A DNA stretch of 64,000 bases from Streptomyces uncialis (GTDB lineage Bacteria > Actinomycetota > Actinomycetes > Streptomycetales > Streptomycetaceae). The notes under the pieces were generated by a model. That model searched no databases. It saw only the letters and a program-made list of their open reading frames with translations, and had not been told where the DNA came from. The DNA lies in assembly GCF_001905345.1 (NCBI RefSeq), contig NZ_LFBV01000013.1, forward strand, positions 91,015-155,014, read 5' to 3'. Numbering within the stretch: position 1 is the stretch's first letter; the number at the start of each line of letters is the position of its first letter. Both the position numbers and the translations under genes were made by a program. Below are positions 42,239 through 51,873 of the stretch, piece by piece.

Positions 42239-43018
42239 ATGTCCCGCGACGCCCGGTGGAAGTCGCTGCTGGAACTGCTGGTGGAACGCGGACGCCTCGA
42301 TGTGGAAGAGGCCGCTTCCACCCTCGGGGTTTCATCGGCGACGATCCGTCGCGATTTCGACCAACTGGCCGAACAGCAGATGCTGGTGCGCACCCGGGGC
42401 GGCGCGGTGGTGCACGGCGTCTCGTACGAACTCCCGCTGCGCTACAAGTCCGCGCGGCACGCCTCGGAGAAGCAGCGGATCGCCGCCGCCGTGGCCGCTC
42501 TCGTCGCACCGGGCGAGGCCGTCGGGCTGACGGGCGGGACGACGACGACCGAGGTGGCGCGGGCCCTCGCCGTACGCACCGACCTGGCGTCCGGCACCCC
42601 CGCCCTGACGGTGGTCACCAACGCGCTCAACATCGCCAACGAGCTGGCGATCCGCCCCCAGTTCAAGATCGTGCTGACCGGCGGTGTCGCCCGCCCCCAG
42701 TCGTACGAGCTGACCGGCCCGCTGGCCGACACGGTCCTCGCGCAGATCACCCTCGACGTGGCCGTCCTCGGTGTCGTCGCGTTCGACGCCGTCCACGGCG
42801 CCGCCGCCCATGACGAGGCCGAGGCCGCCACGAACCGGCTGCTGTGCGAGCGCGCCGAGCGGATCGTCGTGGCCGCGGACTCCAGCAAGCTGGGCCGCCG
42901 CGCCTTCGCCCGCATCCGCCCCGCCGAGGGCGTCCACACCCTGGTCACGGACACGGCCGCCGACCCGGCGGCACTGGCACGCTTCGAGGACGCGGGCATC
43001 AGGGTCATGACCGTCTGA
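42239..43018 (+). CDS. DeoR/GlpR-family transcriptional regulator
   Basis: A 259-residue repressor-type protein with an N-terminal winged helix (LELLVERGRLDVEEAASTLG, VSSATIRRDFDQLAEQQML) and DeoR sensor domain (LTGGTTTTEVARAL, LGVVAFDAVHG, IVVAADSSKLG). It is divergent from the AgaS-like gene, which resembles the agaR-agaS arrangement, so control of the aldolase/SIS locus by a sugar phosphate is inferred. The start is ATG 42239 with GGAAGGGAG upstream. It is a different subgroup from the DeoR protein at 30894. Confidence 0.88.
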   Translation: MSRDARWKSLLELLVERGRLDVEEAASTLGVSSATIRRDFDQLAEQQMLVRTRGGAVVHGVSYELPLRYKSARHASEKQRIAAAVAALVAPGEAVGLTGGTTTTEVARALAVRTDLASGTPALTVVTNALNIANELAIRPQFKIVLTGGVARPQSYELTGPLADTVLAQITLDVAVLGVVAFDAVHGAAAHDEAEAATNRLLCERAERIVVAADSSKLGRRAFARIRPAEGVHTLVTDTAADPAALARFEDAGIRVMTV

Positions 43019-43313
43019 CCGGACGGCCCCGGGTACGACGGGACATCACCGGGCACCGGAACGTCATCGGGCGCCGGGATGCCGGGCCGCCACCGGGCAG
43101 CGGGCCGTCACCGGGCAGTGGGTCGCCTGGACACCGTCGGGCACCGAGCACCGGGCATCCGGCATCGACGGGAAGACATCCGGGCCGGGTCGACCCCCTC
43201 ACCGCACCTCGCAATCCACTCCCAAGGGACGGCGAAGGGCACCCCGCCCGTCACCGCGCAGACCACCGCGAACCCCCTTGCCCGCACCCCGGCACGGCCC
43301 CTACCCTCACTTT

Positions 43314-44537
43314 GTGCCGATAATAAACAAACTCGCGACCCCCGGGACGACCAGCACGTCCGCCTACCCTCGCGGCCCCCTCACCGTCTTTTTCGCCCTC
43401 GACGGATTCATCTTCGCGGGCTGGATCGTCCGTATCCCCGCGATCAAGGAGCAGACCGGCACCACGGCCAGCACCCTGGGCCTCGCCCTGCTGGGTGTGT
43501 CGGCCGGGGCGGTGATCACCATGATGCTCACCGGCCGGCTGTGCCGCCGCTTCGGCAGCCTCCGGGTCTCCATCGCCTGCGCCGCGCTGATGTCCCTGAG
43601 CGTGATCCTGCCCCCGCTGACCCGGTCGGCCCTGTCCCTGGGCCTGGTGCTGCTGCTGTTCGGCGCCGCCTACGGCTCGATGAGCGTGGCCCTCAACAGC
43701 GCGGCGGTGAACGTGGTCAACGCGATCCGGCGTCCCGTCATGCCCGCCTTCCACGCCGCGTACAGCCTGGGCGGGATGCTCGGCGCCGGACTCGGCGGAC
43801 TGGTCGCGGGGCAGCTGTCGCCCACCCGGCACCTGCTCGGACTCGCCGTCATCGGACTCGTGGTGACCGCCGTCGCCGCCCGCCCCCTGCTGCGCCACGG
43901 CATCCCCGATCCCGTACCGGCGGGCCCCGCCACCCCGGCCGACGCGCCCGCGCGGAAGGCGGCGCACCGGATGGAGCCCCGTACCCGGCGGCTGGTCTTG
44001 GTGTTCGGTGTGATCGCGCTGTGCACGGCGTACGGCGAGGGCGCGCTCGCCGACTGGGGCGCGCTGCATCTGGAGGAGACCCTGGCCGCCCATCCCGGTG
44101 TCGCGGCGGCGGGTTACTCGTGTTTCGCCCTGACCATGACGATCGGCCGGTTCTCGGGGACGACCCTGCTGGAGCGGCTGGGCCGCACCCGCACCCTGGT
44201 CGCCGGTGGCGCGACCGCCGCGGTCGGCATGCTCGTCGCCGCACTCGCCCCGACGCTGTGGCTGGCGCTGGCCGGCTTCGCCGTCACCGGCCTCGGGCTC
44301 GCCAATATCTTCCCGGTGGCCGTGGAACGCGCCGGAGCCCTCGCCGGACCGAACGGCATAGCCGCCGCCTCCACCCTGGGCTACGGCGGCCTGCTGCTGG
44401 CTCCGCCCGCGATCGGCTTCATGGCCGACTGGTACTCCCTGCCCACCGCCCTGACCAGCGTGGCACTCCTCGCCGCGGTGGCCTCGGTGATCGCCTGGGC
44501 GATCCGCGACACCCGGACCGCCCCGGCCCACGGCTGA
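43314..44537 (+). CDS. MFS transporter, YbjJ-like
   Basis: A 407-residue 12-helix transporter. It has short loops, LTGRLCRRFGSLRVS as the motif-A loop, GMLGAGLGGLVAGQLSP in helix 5, and RFSGTTLLERLGRTRTLVAG at the second motif-A. The overall pattern (FAGWIVRIPAIKEQTG at the start) matches the YbjJ/YfkF-type family of unknown substrate. The start is GTG 43314. A TACCCT -10 element ends 6 bases upstream, so the mRNA is probably leaderless. The 295-base gap before it holds degenerate CACCGGGCA repeats. Confidence 0.83.
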   Translation: MPIINKLATPGTTSTSAYPRGPLTVFFALDGFIFAGWIVRIPAIKEQTGTTASTLGLALLGVSAGAVITMMLTGRLCRRFGSLRVSIACAALMSLSVILPPLTRSALSLGLVLLLFGAAYGSMSVALNSAAVNVVNAIRRPVMPAFHAAYSLGGMLGAGLGGLVAGQLSPTRHLLGLAVIGLVVTAVAARPLLRHGIPDPVPAGPATPADAPARKAAHRMEPRTRRLVLVFGVIALCTAYGEGALADWGALHLEETLAAHPGVAAAGYSCFALTMTIGRFSGTTLLERLGRTRTLVAGGATAAVGMLVAALAPTLWLALAGFAVTGLGLANIFPVAVERAGALAGPNGIAAASTLGYGGLLLAPPAIGFMADWYSLPTALTSVALLAAVASVIAWAIRDTRTAPAHG

Positions 44538-44546
44538 GACACCGCG

Positions 44547-44594
44547 GCCCCGGGTGTCCAAGGGCGGGCGGGACCCGTACGCGGCACCCGGGGC
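44547..44594. terminator. Inverted repeat between convergent genes
   Basis: GCCCCGGGTG and CACCCGGGGC form a perfect 10-bp stem with a 28-base loop between the MFS gene and the minus-strand reductase. A bidirectional terminator is likely. Confidence 0.55.
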
Positions 44595-44618
44595 AGGGCG
44601 GTCGCGAGAGCGGAACCG

Positions 44619-45821
44619 TCAGCGGTTGATGGACGAGAGCAGCCGGCCCGCCACCGGATGGGTACGGACGACCTCGCCGAGCGTGGTGGTGCCCCGGGTG
44701 ATCCGGGTGAACGCCTTCCACGCGGGACGGAAGCCCGTCAGCGCGGCGTGCAGCATTCCGGGCCTGCGCTCGAAGACCGCCATCATCCGCTTGCCGACGC
44801 TCATCTCCACCCCCAGCCCCGCCTTCACCGCGAAGGCGTAGTTGAGGGCCTGGCGGCGGGCGTCGACGGCGTCGTGCGACTCCGCGATACGCACCGCCCA
44901 CTCCCCCGCGAGCCGCCCCGACCGCAGCGCGAAGGAGATACCCTCCCGCGTCCACGGCTCCAGCAGCCCGGCCGCGTCACCGCAGACCAGCACCCGGCCC
45001 CGGGACAGCGGGGAGTCGTCGGCGCGGCAGCGGGTCAGATGCCCCGAGGAGATGCCCGGCTCGAAACCGGCCAGCCCCAGCCGGGCGATGAAGTCCTCCA
45101 GGTACCGCTTGGTCGCGGCGCCCTCGCCGCGCGCGGAGATCACCCCGACCGTCAGGGTGTCGCCCTTGGGGAACACCCAGCCGTAACTGCCGGGCAGCGG
45201 GCCCCAGTCGATGAGGACCCGGCCCTTCCAGTCCTCCGCGACCGTCGGCGGAACGGGGATCTCGGCCTCAAGACCCAGATCGACCTGGCCGAGCTTCACC
45301 CCCACATGCGCCCCTATCCGGCTCGCGCTGCCGTCGGCGCCGACCACGGCCCGCGCCAGCAGCGTCTCGCCGCCCTGGAGGACGACGGCCACCGTGCGCC
45401 GGTCGGGGACGGCCGGGCCGTGCTGCTCCACCCGTGTGACCGTGGCCCCCGTGCGCAGTTCGGCGCCCGCCTTCTGCGCGTGCTCCACCAGCCGCTGGTC
45501 GAACTCGGGGCGGTTGACCAGCCCGAACAGGGTCTGCTTGGACCTGCGGGTCCGGGCGAACCTGCCGTCGAGGGTGAACGTCACCGCGTGCACCCGGTCC
45601 TGGAGCGGCAACTCGAATCCGGGCGGCAGCGCCTCACGGGAGGGACCGATGATGCCACCGCCGCATGTCTTGTAACGCGGCAGATCGGCCTTCTCCAGCA
45701 ACAGGACGCTGCGCCCCGCCACGGCCGCCGCGTAGGCGGCGGAGGCTCCCCCCGGTCCCGCCCCGACCACGACGACGTCCCACACATGACGGGCCTCGTC
45801 CGAAGAGTTCTCGCTGCTCAC
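44619..45821 (-). CDS. Geranylgeranyl-reductase-family FAD oxidoreductase
   Basis: A 400-residue flavoprotein of the GGR/PHBH fold. The FAD dinucleotide loop VVVGAGPGGASAAYAAA is at about 15-31. The second FAD motif is VLVCGDAAGLLEPWTREGIS (about 285). YKTCGGGIIGPS (about 50) is typical of prenyl reductases such as those saturating isoprenoid chains of menaquinone or lipids. The precise substrate is unknown. The start is GTG 45821. It is convergent with the MFS gene and divergent from the M20 peptidase. Confidence 0.85.
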   Translation of the reverse strand: MSSENSSDEARHVWDVVVVGAGPGGASAAYAAAVAGRSVLLLEKADLPRYKTCGGGIIGPSREALPPGFELPLQDRVHAVTFTLDGRFARTRRSKQTLFGLVNRPEFDQRLVEHAQKAGAELRTGATVTRVEQHGPAVPDRRTVAVVLQGGETLLARAVVGADGSASRIGAHVGVKLGQVDLGLEAEIPVPPTVAEDWKGRVLIDWGPLPGSYGWVFPKGDTLTVGVISARGEGAATKRYLEDFIARLGLAGFEPGISSGHLTRCRADDSPLSRGRVLVCGDAAGLLEPWTREGISFALRSGRLAGEWAVRIAESHDAVDARRQALNYAFAVKAGLGVEMSVGKRMMAVFERRPGMLHAALTGFRPAWKAFTRITRGTTTLGEVVRTHPVAGRLLSSINR

Positions 45822-45997
45822 GTTGGTCTACCGCTCCGATCCCACAGCTTGCCGCGCTTCCATCAGGCATCCTACGGCGGTGGCCGCCGCTTCCCGCTGT
45901 GGGAGGATCACCAGCGTCCGCGCCGTGCACACCCCGGCACCCGCGAAGGCACCGACACATCACCGTGTACAACGTCGCACCCGTCAGGAGCGTGCCC

Positions 45998-47353
45998 ATG
46001 TCGCCGAATCCTCTCGCCGAGACCGTCGCGTCGCTGATGCCGAGGGCCCGTACCGAGCTGGCCGAGCTGGTCGCCTTCCGGTCGGTGGCGGACTTCGCGC
46101 AGTTCCCCAGGAGCGAGAGCGAGGCCGCGGCGGACTGGATCGTGGGCGCGCTGCGCGCCGAGGGCTTCCAGGACGTCGCCACGCTCGACACACCCGACGG
46201 CACCCAGTCGGTGTACGGCTACCTGCCCGGCCCCGAGGGCGCGCCGACCGTACTGCTGTACGCGCACTACGACGTACAGCCGCCGCTGGACGAGGCCGCC
46301 TGGGACAGCCCGCCGTTCGAGCTGACCGAGCGGGAAGGCCGCTGGTACGGACGCGGATCCGCCGACTGCAAGGGCGGTCTGGTGATGCATCTGGTGGCGC
46401 TGCGCGCGCTGAAGGCCCACGGCGGCGTCCCGGTCCACGTCAAGGTCATCGTGGAGGGCTCCGAGGAACAGGGCACCGGCGGCCTGGAACGGTACGCGGA
46501 GCAGCACCCCGAACTGCTGCGCGCCGACACCATCGTGATCGGTGACGCGGGCAACTTCCGGGTGGGCCTGCCGACGGTGACGACGACCCTGCGCGGGATG
46601 ACGATGGTGCGGGTCGAGATGGAGACCCTGGAGGGCAATCTGCACTCCGGGCAGTTCGGCGGCGCCGCGCCGGACGCGCTGGCCGCGCTGATCCGTGTCC
46701 TCGACTCGCTGCGCGCCGAGGACGGTTCGACCACCGTGGACGGGCTGTCCGGTGACGGGGTGTGGGACGGGCTCCAGTACGACCCGGAGGCGTTCCGCGC
46801 GGACGCGCATGTGCTGGACGGGGTGGAGCTGATCGGGTCGGGCACGGTCGCGGACCGGATCTGGGCGCGGCCCGCCGTCACGGTGCTGGGCATCGACTGC
46901 CCGCCGGTGGTGGGCGCCCCGCCTTCGGTGCAGTCCCGTGCGCGGGCCCTGGTCAGTCTGCGGGTGCCGCCGGGCGTGGACGCGGCCGAGGCGACGAAGC
47001 TCCTCACCGCCCACCTCACCTCCCGGACCCCGTGGGGTGCCCGGGTACGCGTCGAGCAGACGGGTGAGGGCCAGCCGTTCCGCGCCGACACGACGAGTCC
47101 CGCGTACACGGCGATGGCCGGGGCGATGAGCACCGCGTACCCCGGTGAGCGGATGCAGTACGCGGGTCAGGGCGGGTCGATCCCGCTGTGCGGCACGCTG
47201 GCCGCGCTGTATCCCGCGGCGGAGATCCTGCTGATCGGGCTGAGCGAGCCGGAGGCCCGTATCCACGCGGCGAACGAGAGCGTGTCGCCGCAGGAGTTGG
47301 AGCGGCTGTCCCTGACGGAGGCCCTGTTCCTGCGCGCCTACGCGGGGAGCTGA
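45998..47353 (+). CDS. M20-family metallopeptidase (dipeptidase)
   Basis: A 451-residue zinc dipeptidase of the M20 (CPG2/ArgE/DapE) family. All metal-binding and catalytic positions are visible: YAHYDVQPP (His, catalytic Asp), RGSADCKGG (bridging Asp), EGSEEQGTGG (catalytic Glu pair), GDAG (Asp), LHSGQFGG in the lid domain, and HAANESVS (terminal His). Likely cleaves dipeptides or related acyl-amino acids in the cytoplasm. The start is ATG 45998 with AGGAG 7 bases upstream. Confidence 0.9.
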   Translation: MSPNPLAETVASLMPRARTELAELVAFRSVADFAQFPRSESEAAADWIVGALRAEGFQDVATLDTPDGTQSVYGYLPGPEGAPTVLLYAHYDVQPPLDEAAWDSPPFELTEREGRWYGRGSADCKGGLVMHLVALRALKAHGGVPVHVKVIVEGSEEQGTGGLERYAEQHPELLRADTIVIGDAGNFRVGLPTVTTTLRGMTMVRVEMETLEGNLHSGQFGGAAPDALAALIRVLDSLRAEDGSTTVDGLSGDGVWDGLQYDPEAFRADAHVLDGVELIGSGTVADRIWARPAVTVLGIDCPPVVGAPPSVQSRARALVSLRVPPGVDAAEATKLLTAHLTSRTPWGARVRVEQTGEGQPFRADTTSPAYTAMAGAMSTAYPGERMQYAGQGGSIPLCGTLAALYPAAEILLIGLSEPEARIHAANESVSPQELERLSLTEALFLRAYAGS

Positions 47354-47468
47354 CCGGGACGGGTGGGCAACGGTCGCATGCCCGGGCGGGTGACCGTCAG
47401 GGGCCCGGGGGCGGGTGGTGGTCAGGGCCCGTGACCGGTGCTGATCCGGTGCTTGCGGCCGGTGGCGG

Positions 47469-48905
47469 TCAGGCGCCCGCGGCCGTCACCCGGCCCTTGC
47501 GGACGGCGGTGACCAGGGCCCGGTGGTCGCGTTCGTTCTGGTCGGCGTAGTCCTCCGCGAACACGGCCAGCGCGCGGTCGAGGACATCGCCGCCGCCCAG
47601 ATAGGCGGCGATGGCGATCCGGTCGCCGGACCGGGCGTGGGCGCGCGCCAGGGTCGCCCCGCACAGCTCGCCGAACACCCGCATCCCCTTGGGCACCATG
47701 TCCTGCGGCTCCACGATGCCCTTCCAGTCGTGCAACTGGCGTACGTAGAAGTCGCGTTGTGGGACATCGACATCGGTCACCCGGTCCCAGCCGAGGAACA
47801 CGTCCCCGACCGCCTGCATCAGCCGCTGTCCGGCGACCACGCGTTTGCCCTGGTTGTCGTAGGGGCTCTCGCCGAGATGCTCGGCGAGGACCGACCGGTC
47901 GGCCTCCTTGGCCTGGAGGATCAGCGGGTCCTGGTCGTCCTTGCCGAGGAGAAGCAGGATCCAGCAGCGGGTGCCGACGCTGCCGACCCCGACGACCTTG
48001 CGGGCGATGTCCACGACCCGGTACTGGCGCAGCAGATGCCGGCGTTCCATGGCCAGGCTGCGTACGTACCGCTCCACGAGCTGGCGCAGCCCCTTCACCA
48101 GCCGGTCCAGTTCGGCGCCGCTCAGCAGGTCGTCGACCGGCACGATCAGCGGCGGGTCGGGGGTGAAGCGGCGTCGCCCGTCGTGGACCGCGGTGAGCTT
48201 CTCGAACGCCTGGAGGCTGTCGCGGGTCCGTGCCTTGCCGAGGGCCTTGGTCAGCCGGCCGCGGCCCCGGGCGCCGAGCCGTTCGTCGGCCAGTAGCCGC
48301 ACCCGTTCCATGTCGCCGTGGTCGTACCAGACGTCGAGGTTGCCCATCCCCGCGTAGGCCCGCATGCGTTCGCGGTAGGACCGTACGGTGTCCTGGACGA
48401 TCCGGGCGCGCACCGACCGGGGCCAGCCGTTCTCCCGTGCGGCGATGACCAGGCTCGCCGCGAGTCGCTGGAGGTCCCATTCCCAGGGGCCCCGCAGGGT
48501 CTCGTCGAAGTCGTTGATGTCGAAGACCAGGCGCCGTTCGGGGGAGCCGAGCAGCCGGAAGTTGAGCATATGGGCGTCACCGCAGAGCTGGACGGTGAGC
48601 CCGGAGTCCGGGGTGGTGGCCAGGTCCTGGGCCATCACGGCCGCGGCTCCCCGGTAGAAGCGGAACGGGGTCTCCGTCATCCGTCCGTAGCGGATGGGGA
48701 TCAGCTCCTGGACCCGGGCGGCCGACTGCTCCTCGACGACGGCGACCGGGTCGGGCCGCCCCGGCGCCGGTTCGAACCCGGCGTGCGCGGACCTCGGGGT
48801 CCGTTTGCGGGCCGCCTTTCCGCGCTCCGCGCGTTCCCGGGGGGTCAGATGGCGGGCGCCGCCCACCATCACCCGTCCGCCGGGCTTCCCGCTGCCTCGC
48901 GCCAT
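47469..48905 (-). CDS. DUF2252 family protein
   Basis: A 478-residue protein with the DUF2252 signature: VQLCGDAHMLNFRLLGSPER (about 125), FDINDFDETLRGPWEWDLQR (about 150), then LAASLVIAAREN, and VGVGSVGTRCWILLLLG (about 315). The family has an aminoglycoside-phosphotransferase/choline-kinase-like fold; GDAH.NF and DFD correspond to kinase catalytic and metal positions. The substrate is unknown. The start is ATG 48905 with GGAGGTG 8 bases upstream. It is convergent with the M20 gene. Confidence 0.88.
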   Translation of the reverse strand: MARGSGKPGGRVMVGGARHLTPRERAERGKAARKRTPRSAHAGFEPAPGRPDPVAVVEEQSAARVQELIPIRYGRMTETPFRFYRGAAAVMAQDLATTPDSGLTVQLCGDAHMLNFRLLGSPERRLVFDINDFDETLRGPWEWDLQRLAASLVIAARENGWPRSVRARIVQDTVRSYRERMRAYAGMGNLDVWYDHGDMERVRLLADERLGARGRGRLTKALGKARTRDSLQAFEKLTAVHDGRRRFTPDPPLIVPVDDLLSGAELDRLVKGLRQLVERYVRSLAMERRHLLRQYRVVDIARKVVGVGSVGTRCWILLLLGKDDQDPLILQAKEADRSVLAEHLGESPYDNQGKRVVAGQRLMQAVGDVFLGWDRVTDVDVPQRDFYVRQLHDWKGIVEPQDMVPKGMRVFGELCGATLARAHARSGDRIAIAAYLGGGDVLDRALAVFAEDYADQNERDHRALVTAVRKGRVTAAGA

Positions 48906-49338
48906 GGCGCCGCACCTCCAGGTCGCACGGAGCGCACCCGGGGCAGACCGCCCTACCGGGCCGCACCACCCCAGTATCCGCCCCGCGCCCCGGCCGCGCC
49001 CGCTGCCGTGCTTCCGGGGCCTGTCCGGTCGGTGCGGGGGTCTGTCCCGGCTGGTGCGGGGTCCCTGTCCGGTCGGTGCCGGGGCCCTGTCCGGTCGGTG
49101 CCGGGGCCCTGTACCGCCGTTGCGGGGGCGTGTCCGGTCGGTGCAGGTCCACATCCGGTCGGCGTGGGGCCCGTCCGCTCGACGCGGGGCCCGTCCGCTC
49201 GGTGGCGGGCCCGTCCAGCCGCGATCCCGGGCGTCGGCCAGGGGCTTCCGTCCGGATCGGGGCTGACGGGTGGGCGGGCCGTGCCGGTCGGTGCCCGCCG
49301 CACCGACCGGCAGGGGTCACCGGCCGCGCGGCGCCCGG
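48906..49338. repeat. Intergenic GC-rich tandem repeats (~22-base period)
   Basis: Between the DUF2252 and P-loop/Nudix genes, the unit TGTCCGGTCGGTGCCGGGGC repeats imperfectly at about 22-base spacing from roughly 49015 to 49215 (at least six degenerate copies). I see no coding gene here. The long minus-strand frame over it is a translation of the repeat. Confidence 0.65.
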
Positions 49339-50376
49339 CTACACGGGCAGTCCGGCCTCCAGATAGACGACGGCGCCCTGTTCCCGGGCGCGCAGCGCCC
49401 AGCGGAGGCGGGCGTACCGCTCGGGGGGCAGCAGCCGGCGGGCCTCGTCCTCGGCGACGAAGCGGCAGTCACGCAGTTCGGGGCCTGGCAGCAGCAACTG
49501 TCCGGCGCGGTCGGCGTCGAGGTGGCCGCCGTCGAAGAGCAGCCGCAGTCCTCCGTAGGCGGGAGGCGCGGGCGGTTCCCAGTCCAGGAGGAGCAGCCGG
49601 GGCACCTGGTCGAGCCGCAGCCCGGTCTCCTCGGCGACCTCGCGGACGCCCGCGCGGGCGGGCGCCTCGCCGGGTTCCACGATGCCGCCGGGGAACTCCC
49701 AGCCCGCCTTGTACGTGGGATCGACGAGCAGGACACGGTCCTCGGCGTCGAAGAGGAGCACCCCGGCGGCGACGGTCTCGGCGCCGGGCTGCGGGGTCTG
49801 GACGATGTCGCTGACGGGAGCGGTCCCGGTGCGGACGGCTTCCGCGATCCGGACGGCGGTGGCGTGCGGGGTGAGCCGTCCGTTGTCGATGAGGTGGGCG
49901 TCGGCGGCGAGCCAGGAGCCGAGCGCGGCGCGGTAGGCCGCCACCGGGTCGTCCTCGCGCGGACGGACCCGGACCGCGCCGTCGGGGCGGTCCGCAGGGG
50001 CCGGGTGCTGGGCGGTACGGGCGCGCAGGATCGTTTCCGCCGGGGCGAGCACGACATGGCGTACGGGAATCCGGCGGGAGGCCAGCGCGCCGAAGATCTC
50101 GTCGCGGTGGTCCTGGCGCAGCAGGGTCATCGGGACGACGAGGACACCGCCGACCTCCGCGAGGACGGCCGCCGTGGTGTCGATGACCAGTCGCCGCCAG
50201 ATCGGCAGTTCCTGGTGGTCGGCTATCTCGTCGAGGTACTTGGGCGGCAGCAGCCGAGGCAGCGCGCCGCTGATGACCCCGGGGTCGAAGAGTGTGCTGT
50301 TCGGGATCAGCTCGATCAGTTCCCGTGCGGTGGTCGTCTTGCCCGCACCCGACGCACCGTTCACCCAGACGATCAC
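49339..50376 (-). CDS. P-loop kinase-like/Nudix fusion protein
   Basis: A 345-residue two-domain protein. Residues 1-190 are a P-loop domain opening MIVWVNGASGAGKTTTAREL with Walker A GASGAGKT at 7-14, like TmrB/adenylylsulfate-kinase-type small kinases or nucleotide-binding proteins. Residues ~200-345 are a Nudix hydrolase with a complete box at 231-253 (GIVEPGEAPARAGVREVAEE then TGL). The combination suggests a nucleotide or nucleotide-sugar metabolic or housecleaning enzyme. The substrate is unknown. The start is ATG 50376. Confidence 0.88.
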   Translation of the reverse strand: MIVWVNGASGAGKTTTARELIELIPNSTLFDPGVISGALPRLLPPKYLDEIADHQELPIWRRLVIDTTAAVLAEVGGVLVVPMTLLRQDHRDEIFGALASRRIPVRHVVLAPAETILRARTAQHPAPADRPDGAVRVRPREDDPVAAYRAALGSWLAADAHLIDNGRLTPHATAVRIAEAVRTGTAPVSDIVQTPQPGAETVAAGVLLFDAEDRVLLVDPTYKAGWEFPGGIVEPGEAPARAGVREVAEETGLRLDQVPRLLLLDWEPPAPPAYGGLRLLFDGGHLDADRAGQLLLPGPELRDCRFVAEDEARRLLPPERYARLRWALRAREQGAVVYLEAGLPV

Positions 50377-50778
50377 GGTTCCCCCTCTGCTGGTAAACCC
50401 TGAAGGACTGCCCGGAAGGCCCCGCCGCGAAAACCAGGGCCCCGTAGGTGGACCTACCCGCGCTTCCGCCGTGGCAGGCGCGCGATTCCCGCTCCGCTCG
50501 GCTCCCCGCCGCTGTCCGGCCCCGGCCGGCCCGCCCCCGCGTGGCCGCCGGGCGCGGCGGCGGGGGGCCGGCCCACCTCCGCGGGGCGGGCCGGGGACCG
50601 TGTCGTGCCCGGTGGGGGGCGTGCCCGGACCCGGCCGGGCGTGGCGCCGACGGCGGGGGCACCGGCGGCGGGGCAGCCGATCGCCCCCGGGGCGCGGGGC
50701 CCCGGGGGCGATCGGGAAGCGGGCCGGTGGCGCACTCCCGCCATGAAGGTGCGGGCCGGACCAGGCTCCGCCGACGGC
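50377..50778. other. Intergenic GC-rich region with terminator, no gene seen
   Basis: About 400 bases between the P-loop/Nudix gene start and the end of the lipoprotein gene, both minus strand. The only structure I can support is the strong hairpin at 50678-50714. The rest is GC-rich without a coding signal. Confidence 0.5.
50678..50714 (-). terminator. Strong terminator after the lipoprotein gene
   Basis: A perfect 16-bp stem, CGATCGCCCCCGGGGC with GCCCCGGGGGCGATCG around a 5-base loop, lies 65 bases downstream of the lipoprotein stop on the minus strand. Confidence 0.8.
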
Positions 50779-51873
50779 TCAGCCGGAGAACTCCTCGGAC
50801 GGGAAGCCCGCCGCGCCGCCGCCGAACATGCTGTCCATGATCTCGTCCAGCTTCAGCTCCGTGGCACCGGCCGGGGCCTCGGGCTTCTCGGCGTCGGTCA
50901 GCCGCAGGACCAGGTCGATCTTCTTGCCCTTGAGCTTCTTGTCGAGCTGGCTGAGGTCGATGGAGACCTCCTTCAGCTCACCGTTCTTCAGGGTGAAGTC
51001 GGCGGAGCCCTTCTTGGTGGGGAGCTCCTTCAGTTCCTTGGCCGTGGGCAGCTCGACACCCGGCGGCAGGTCCTTCGCCAGCGGGCGGATCTCCTCGACC
51101 ATCGCCGTGACGAGGGCACGCAGGGAGGCGGTGGCCGTGACGCGCTCGGCGCCGTCCTTGCCCTCGGCGGTCTTGAACTCGACCTTGCTGGAGAGGACGC
51201 CGGTCACCGCGTCGAGCAGCTTCTTCTGCGTCTTGGCGTCGAGGGTGGGCTCCGCGGCCTCCTTGGGCGCTTCCGCCATCACCTCTTTCTGGATCTCCTC
51301 CAGCTTCTTGTTGGAGACCTTGACCCATTCGCCCTTGAGCGCCTTCTCGATCGCCGCACGGCTCTCGGCGAGCTCACCGGGCGGGAGCATGTCGTCCACG
51401 GACGGCGCGGGGCTGCCCGACAGCTTCGCGAACGCCGCCAGGTCGAACCGGGCGTAGGTGAAATCACCGACGGTCCGGTACTCGATGAGCTCGCCGTCGG
51501 CACCGCTGACCTTGGCCGCCATGCCGACGAAGTCCTTCTGGCCGGACTCGGCGAACGGCTTCTTCGACTCCACGGAAACGGAGATCTTCCCCGCGGTGAT
51601 CAGCTCGGCGAACTCGTCGGGGATCTGGTCGTCGGGCGAGGCGGCGGGGTCGATCGACTTCAGGGTCGCGACATCCGTGTCGAGGTCCAGCTCGAACCCG
51701 ACCGAGTTCTCCTTCCCGAGCTTCTCGAACGCGCGGTCGATCTTCTGCCCCGCGGTCAGGTTCTCCACCGTGCCGCAGGCGGCGGAAACCGACACGACGA
51801 GAGCGACGACAGCGGTGGCGGTGAGGGTCTTGCGTATGGCGGTGATGACGTTTCTCCTCGTGGATGCGATCAC
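50779..51873 (-). CDS. Lysine-rich lipoprotein of unknown function
   Basis: A 364-residue exported protein. Signal peptide with lipobox VSAAC (Cys33). The mature part is rich in Lys, Glu and Asp (for example KALKGEWVKVSNKKLEEIQK), with two similar beta-rich halves (VGFELDLDTDVATLKS and SADFTLKNGELKEVSIDLSQ). It resembles the LppX/LprG-like lipoproteins or other Streptomyces lipid carriers, but I cannot assign it. The GTG at 51873 lacks an SD. GAGGAG lies inside the ORF a few codons later and is followed by GTC and ATC rather than a standard start, so the true start is uncertain. Confidence 0.7.
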   Translation of the reverse strand: MIASTRRNVITAIRKTLTATAVVALVVSVSAACGTVENLTAGQKIDRAFEKLGKENSVGFELDLDTDVATLKSIDPAASPDDQIPDEFAELITAGKISVSVESKKPFAESGQKDFVGMAAKVSGADGELIEYRTVGDFTYARFDLAAFAKLSGSPAPSVDDMLPPGELAESRAAIEKALKGEWVKVSNKKLEEIQKEVMAEAPKEAAEPTLDAKTQKKLLDAVTGVLSSKVEFKTAEGKDGAERVTATASLRALVTAMVEEIRPLAKDLPPGVELPTAKELKELPTKKGSADFTLKNGELKEVSIDLSQLDKKLKGKKIDLVLRLTDAEKPEAPAGATELKLDEIMDSMFGGGAAGFPSEEFSG

